Shown: one piece after another, positions 27,638-30,962 of the stretch
Layout: the number at the start of each line of letters is the position of its first letter
How positions within the stretch are numbered: the stretch's first letter is position 1
Virus record (IMG/VR): IMGVR_UViG_3300005471_000040
Coordinates: 1 to 30,962 of that record
Length of the DNA stretch: 30,962 bases
Direction: 5' to 3' (one strand)
DNA from: a virus
Notes under the pieces: generated by a model
The model's input: only the letters and a program-made list of their open reading frames with translations
Told to the model about the DNA's origin: nothing
Database searches by the model: none
Position numbers and translations under genes: made by a program

Positions 27638-29153
27638 GCCGCTGACCCCGGGCACCTCGTACGGGTTCGACGTCATCGACTTCGCGCGAGACGTCCTGCA
27701 CCACCCGCTGGACCCGTGGCAGGAGTGGGTCGTCATCCACCTCGGCGAGCTGCTCGAGGACGGGCGGCCGCGGTTCAAGAAGGCCTTGATCATGGTCGCC
27801 CGGCAGAACGGGAAGACCGAGCTGCTGGTCGTGCTGACGCTGTACTGGATCTTCGTGGACCGGGTCGGCACCGTGCTGGGCACCAGCACGAAGCTGGACT
27901 ACGCCGCGGAGTCCTGGCGCAAGGCGTGCAAGCTCGCGCGCCGCGTGCCGGCACTGAACGCGGAGATCCCCAAGCGCGGCGGGATCCGCAAGGCAAACGG
28001 TGAGCAGGTCCTGTGGCGGGCCGACGCCGAGGAGCACGCCATGGAGGAAGGCTCCCGGTACAAGATCGCGGCGTCCAACGAGGAGGGCGGCCGATCACTG
28101 ACGATCGACCGGCTCGTGTTGGACGAGCTGCGCCAGCACAAGGACTACTCGGCGTGGGACGCGTCCGAGCCGGCGACGTCGGCGGTGCCGGACGCGCAGA
28201 TCGTCGCGATCACCAACGCGGGGTCGGCCGCGTCGGTAGTGCTGAACGACATGCGCGGCGATGCGGTGCACTACATCGAGACCGGTGAGGGAGATCCACG
28301 GCTTGGGCTGTTCGAGTACAGCGCGCCGCCCGGGTCCAGCCCGGTCGATCCGGAGGCGCTGGCGCAGGCGAACCCGAACGCGAACGTCCGGATCCTGATG
28401 GAAGACCTCATGAACGAGGGCGCGGCCGCGATGCGGGTCGGCGGGAAGAAGCTGGCCGGGTTCAAGACGGAGAAGATGTGTATGGAGGCCTCCGTGATGG
28501 ATCCGGCGGTCGACATGGACACCTGGGGCCGCGAGTACAACCCGCTGCAGCGGATCCCGCTAGGCATCCGACACCCGGACGTCAAGGCCGGCTGCCTCGA
28601 CCCGGGCAACCTCGCGGGGCTCCGCTCGCGCGTGGCACTGGTCGTCGACGTCGCCGAGGACAGCCAGCACGCCACGCTGTACGCCGCGGCGGTCCAGGAA
28701 GACGGGCGGGTACGGATCGACCCCGTGGCGGCCTGGACGGGCCCCGGCTGCACCAAGGAGCTCCAGGCAGACCTGCCCGGGTGGGTCAAGAAGATCAAGC
28801 CCCGCAAGGTCGGGTGGTTTCCCGGGGGTCCCGCCGCCCAGGTGGCCGCCAGCCTGCGCAAGCGGGAGAGCTGGGCGCCCCACGGCGTCGTCGTGGAGGA
28901 GATCACCCGGGACACGCCCGCCGTGTGCATGGGGTACGCCGAGCAGATCACCACCGGGCAGGTCGCGCACGGCGGCGACCCGCTCCTGGACAAGCAGATC
29001 GCAACCGCAGAGAAGAAGTTCACCGGCAAGCGGTGGGTGTTCGCCCTGGACGGCGCCCACGTCGACGCCGTCTACGCCGCGGCCGGCGCCGTGCACCTGG
29101 CGCGCACGCTGCCTCCACCTACCGCACCACGACTGAGGATGATGCCATCGTGA
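27555..29153 (+). CDS. terL: Large terminase subunit, 532 aa
   Basis: ATG at 27555 with GGAGGGGG about eight bases upstream, inside the end of the small-subunit gene. ATPase: Walker A VARQNGKT (81-88) with upstream adenine-binding LDPWQ, Walker B LVLDE (D190, E191). Nuclease: VVDVAED (D365), with a later acidic AHVDAVYAAAGA. GTSTKLDYAAESWRKACKLA and EYNPLQ are also family blocks. It translocates DNA into proheads and cuts it. The nuclease Asp is intact. Opens the rightward packaging operon with the small subunit. Confidence 0.95.
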   Translation: MLTLAQLPSTSSEIVGRTEPRLWTRPLRPLTPGTSYGFDVIDFARDVLHHPLDPWQEWVVIHLGELLEDGRPRFKKALIMVARQNGKTELLVVLTLYWIFVDRVGTVLGTSTKLDYAAESWRKACKLARRVPALNAEIPKRGGIRKANGEQVLWRADAEEHAMEEGSRYKIAASNEEGGRSLTIDRLVLDELRQHKDYSAWDASEPATSAVPDAQIVAITNAGSAASVVLNDMRGDAVHYIETGEGDPRLGLFEYSAPPGSSPVDPEALAQANPNANVRILMEDLMNEGAAAMRVGGKKLAGFKTEKMCMEASVMDPAVDMDTWGREYNPLQRIPLGIRHPDVKAGCLDPGNLAGLRSRVALVVDVAEDSQHATLYAAAVQEDGRVRIDPVAAWTGPGCTKELQADLPGWVKKIKPRKVGWFPGGPAAQVAASLRKRESWAPHGVVVEEITRDTPAVCMGYAEQITTGQVAHGGDPLLDKQIATAEKKFTGKRWVFALDGAHVDAVYAAAGAVHLARTLPPPTAPRLRMMPS

Positions 29154-29317
29154 TCACCAAGCTCCTCCCGTACATCCCCTGGATTCTCGGCGTCCTCGGC
29201 CTAGCGTTCCTCGTCGCCGCGGCGTGGACCATCAACCGTGCCGAGCTCGGCACCACCCTGGGCCTGGTCGCCACCGGGCTCGCGTTCCTGATCCTTGAAG
29301 TGAGGGCCTCATCATGA
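29150..29317 (+). CDS. Small two-TM protein between terminase and portal, 55 aa
   Basis: GTG at 29150 overlaps the terminase stop (GTGA) and the stop overlaps the portal ATG (ATGA), so it is coupled on both sides. Two hydrophobic helices: YIPWILGVLGLAFLVAAAW and TLGLVATGLAFLILEV, with a short polar turn (NRAELG). A membrane protein here is unusual for a packaging operon. It may be holin-like or an accessory protein. No family recognised. Confidence 0.7.
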   Translation: MITKLLPYIPWILGVLGLAFLVAAAWTINRAELGTTLGLVATGLAFLILEVRASS

Positions 29318-30546
29318 CGAAGTCCATCCTCGGCAGCCTCGGCGGCCTCGTCGGCACCGTCACCAACAAGGCGCCCGACATGCTCGGCGCCCGCGCGCGC
29401 CAGCTGAGCCTGCCATGGGCCGGGACCAACAACGCCGAGAGCCAGATGCGGGCCATGGGGCAGGTCGGCACGTTGTTCGCGATCGTGAACCGGACCTCCA
29501 ACGCCACCAGCCAGGTCGACTGGCGGCTGTGGCGCAAGCAGGTCGACGGCCGCCGGCGGTTCGGGCCGGACAACGGCGACCGGACCGAGGTCATGCGGCA
29601 CGCCGCGCTGGATCTGCTGAACAACCCGAACCCGTTCATGAGCCGGCAGGCCCTGTTCGAGTCCGTCCAGCAGCACGTCGACCTCGTCGGCGAGGGCTAC
29701 ATCGTGATCTACCGCGACTCCCGGTCCCCGCTGCCGATGGAGCTGTGGCCTGTGCGTCCTGACCGGATGACGCCGGTCCCCGGCGGCGACTTCCTGTCCG
29801 GGTACATCTACACGGCGATGACCGGCGAGCAGGTGCCGCTCGGGCTCGACGAGGTGATCCCGCTGAAGATGCCGAACCCGCTAGACCCCTATCGCGGCCT
29901 GGGACCGGTGCAGGCGGCGATGGTCGACATCGACTCGGCGCGGTACTCGGCCGAGTGGAACCGGAACTTCTTCGTGAACTCTGCCGAGCCCGGCGGGATC
30001 ATCGAGGTCCCCGACCGGCTCGACGACGAGGCGTTCGAGGAGCTCACCTCGCGCTGGCGTGAGCAGCACCAGGGCGTGGCCCAGGCGCACCGGGTCGCGG
30101 TCCTGGAGCAGGGCACGTGGAAGGACCGGTCCATGTCCCAGAAGGACATGCAGTTCGTCGAGCTGCGTGGCCTGTCGCGCGAGGTCCTCCGTGAGGCTTT
30201 CGGGATCCACGGGCACATGATCGGCAACAGCCAGGACGTCAACAAGGCCAACGCTGAGGCCGGCGAGACCTCTTTCGCGCGATGGCTGGTGAAGCCGCGC
30301 TGCGAGCGGTTCAAGCAGGCCCTCAACCACCGGCTCCTGCCCATGTTCGGGGCGACCGACCTCGAGTTCGACCACGACCGCGTCGTCCCCGAGGACCGGG
30401 AGGCCGACGACCGCGAGCGAACTTCGAAGACGGGCGCCGCCAAGACGCTGATCGACGCCGGGTTCGACCCTGCGGAGACGCTCGCCGCGCTCGAGCTGCC
30501 CGAGATCTCGTTCCGGGGCCGCCCGGCGGCCGCCGGAGGCGCGTGA
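29314..30546 (+). CDS. Portal protein, HK97 type, 410 aa
   Basis: ATG at 29314 overlaps the previous stop (ATGA). Blocks include FAIVNRTSNATSQVDWRLWR, LLNNPNPFMSRQALFESVQQ, VGEGYIVIYRD, ELWPVRPDRMTPVP, DEVIPLKMPNPLDPYRGLGP, NFFVNSAEPGGIIEVPD, EAFGIHGHMIGNSQDVNKAN and a C-terminal helix. This is the phage_portal (HK97 gp3-like) family, forming the dodecameric vertex ring through which DNA enters. The usual downstream protease gene is absent; it lies on the other strand across the divergent region. Confidence 0.95.
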   Translation: MTKSILGSLGGLVGTVTNKAPDMLGARARQLSLPWAGTNNAESQMRAMGQVGTLFAIVNRTSNATSQVDWRLWRKQVDGRRRFGPDNGDRTEVMRHAALDLLNNPNPFMSRQALFESVQQHVDLVGEGYIVIYRDSRSPLPMELWPVRPDRMTPVPGGDFLSGYIYTAMTGEQVPLGLDEVIPLKMPNPLDPYRGLGPVQAAMVDIDSARYSAEWNRNFFVNSAEPGGIIEVPDRLDDEAFEELTSRWREQHQGVAQAHRVAVLEQGTWKDRSMSQKDMQFVELRGLSREVLREAFGIHGHMIGNSQDVNKANAEAGETSFARWLVKPRCERFKQALNHRLLPMFGATDLEFDHDRVVPEDREADDRERTSKTGAAKTLIDAGFDPAETLAALELPEISFRGRPAAAGGA

Positions 30547-30594
30547 GGGCCCGCTGGGCGGCCGGACAGAGCTAGCCGGCCGCCCGCGGGGCCC
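30547..30594. terminator. Long hairpin between convergent genes
   Basis: Perfect 10-bp stem GGGCGGCCGG (30556-30565) / CCGGCCGCCC (30576-30585), extended outward by GGGCCCGC / GCGGGGCCC with one bulge, 10-base loop. It starts right after the portal stop and overlaps the last codons of the minus-strand gene, so it is a probable bidirectional terminator. Confidence 0.75.
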
Positions 30595-30847
30595 GAGCGG
30601 CGGCCGCGAGCGCCTGGCGGACGAGGTGACGGCGCCGTTCGGCCGTTGCTGGGTCCGTGTAGCGGCGCAGGTGGCGCCGGATGAGGTGTGGCTTGCAGAT
30701 CAGGCAGGGCACGGGCGTGCCGTCGGGGGCGGGGGCAAGCCATCCGCGGTGGCACAGGTGCAGGTGCGGGTCGGGCGCGTCAATGTCGGGGTAGAGGTCG
30801 CCGTCGCGGTCGCGGCGCATGGGGATTGCGTCGTCGGTGATCGTCAT
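30572..30847 (-). CDS. Small zinc-motif protein under the operator array, 91 aa
   Basis: ATG at 30847 with GGAGGGAG six bases upstream, a very strong SD. Acidic N-terminus (MTITDDAIPMRRDRDGDLYP), then HLHLCHRGWL and a second pair PCLICKPHLIRRH, giving C-H...C-x2-C...H, a likely zinc knuckle. Basic C-terminus (ERRRHLVRQALAAAARAPR). It is convergent with the portal gene and has the palindromic array at 30861-30948 directly upstream as its probable promoter region. A small DNA-binding regulator, possibly self-regulated, is plausible but unproven. Confidence 0.65.
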   Translation of the reverse strand: MTITDDAIPMRRDRDGDLYPDIDAPDPHLHLCHRGWLAPAPDGTPVPCLICKPHLIRRHLRRYTDPATAERRRHLVRQALAAAARAPRAAG

Positions 30848-30860
30848 GTGCCACTCCCTC

Positions 30861-30962
30861 CGTGAAAGTTTCCGCCATACCATCTTATCTGAAAGTTTCC
30901 AACATCGTGTTGGAAACTTTCAGGCTCCTAGTTTTCCGTGAAACTTTCATACATTTTCACGA
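30861..30962. promoter_or_regulatory. GAAASTTTC operator array with a 35-bp near-perfect palindrome
   Basis: Four copies of the 9-bp dyad GAAA(G/C)TTTC at 30864, 30891, 30913 and 30940. Centre-to-centre distances are 27, 22 and 27 bp. The middle two are arms of CTGAAAGTTTCCAACA / TGTTGGAAACTTTCAG (30889-30904 / 30908-30923), a perfect 16-bp inverted repeat around TCG. A CGTGAAA half-site is at 30861 and 30937 and an inverted one near 30953-30960. On the minus strand TTGGAA-N17-TATGGC overlaps the array as a possible promoter for the 91-aa gene. Confidence 0.8.

Noticed and set aside
30889-30923. Perfect palindrome as a protelomerase (linear plasmid-prophage) site
   Set aside because: No protelomerase gene is visible, the genome carries an integrase and attP, and the dyad belongs to a four-site array more like operators.

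Overview
The window is high-GC DNA in which almost every gene is recognisably from a temperate siphovirus of an actinobacterium. The evidence is dense overlapping GC-rich genes with GTG/ATG starts, a tyrosine integrase next to an attP core copied from the 3' half of a tRNA-Lys(UUU) gene, a divergent repressor/Cro switch, a MerR/BldC-type excisionase candidate, and full head, tail and lysis modules of the HK97 type. The attP core is unsplit and has phage genes on both sides, so this is excised, circular or virion-type phage DNA rather than one end of an integrated prophage. No host gene is visible.

Layout. (1) 1-8692, minus strand: the early operon, read leftwards from the switch. It starts with a Cro-like gene and a small HTH protein. 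Many small coupled genes follow, several with Cys/His zinc-binding motifs, plus a VRR-NUC nuclease fused to an FtsK-gamma-like winged helix, an excisionase-like protein and a secreted protein. It ends in a winged-helix replication-initiator-like gene cut by the window edge; its 3' part carries an ordered iteron array (28-119). (2) 8693-10729: operator/promoter region, CI-like repressor (+), leader and integrase (+). (3) 10731-11001: attP with arm-type repeats on both sides of the tRNA core. (4) 11024-11818: three small plus-strand genes closed by a strong hairpin terminator. (5) 11983-27066, minus strand: one long late operon, in transcription order ClpP-like protease, major capsid protein, two small head proteins, two overlapping small genes, connector, HK97 gp10-like protein, tail terminator, tail-tube protein, an unknown, a second tube-like protein, frameshifted tail chaperones, a short tape measure, a 1126-residue LamG-containing tail protein, a C1q-like tail protein, two membrane proteins, amidase endolysin and holin. 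(6) 27067-27211: divergent control region with two dyads. (7) 27212-30546, plus strand: small terminase, large terminase, a small membrane protein and portal. (8) 30547-30962: terminator, one small minus-strand gene and a striking palindromic operator array.

How it works together. The switch region selects lysogeny (repressor, integrase, attP) or lytic growth. Early genes give regulation, DNA processing and replication initiation from the iterons. Two divergent late transcripts from about 27.1 kb then make the packaging/portal and the capsid-tail-lysis proteins. No DNA polymerase, helicase or primase is visible, so replication probably relies on host enzymes recruited by the initiator.

Standout points are the initiator gene with in-gene iterons, the GAAASTTTC array with 27-22-27 bp spacing, the split of terminase/portal from protease/capsid onto divergent transcripts with paired dyads between them, the VRR-NUC/FtsK-gamma fusion, a canonical CCCTTTA frameshift site in the tail chaperones, a probably leaderless Cro gene with its operator between -35 and -10, and a duplicated family of zinc-finger early proteins. 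All functions are read from sequence by eye; no database search was run.
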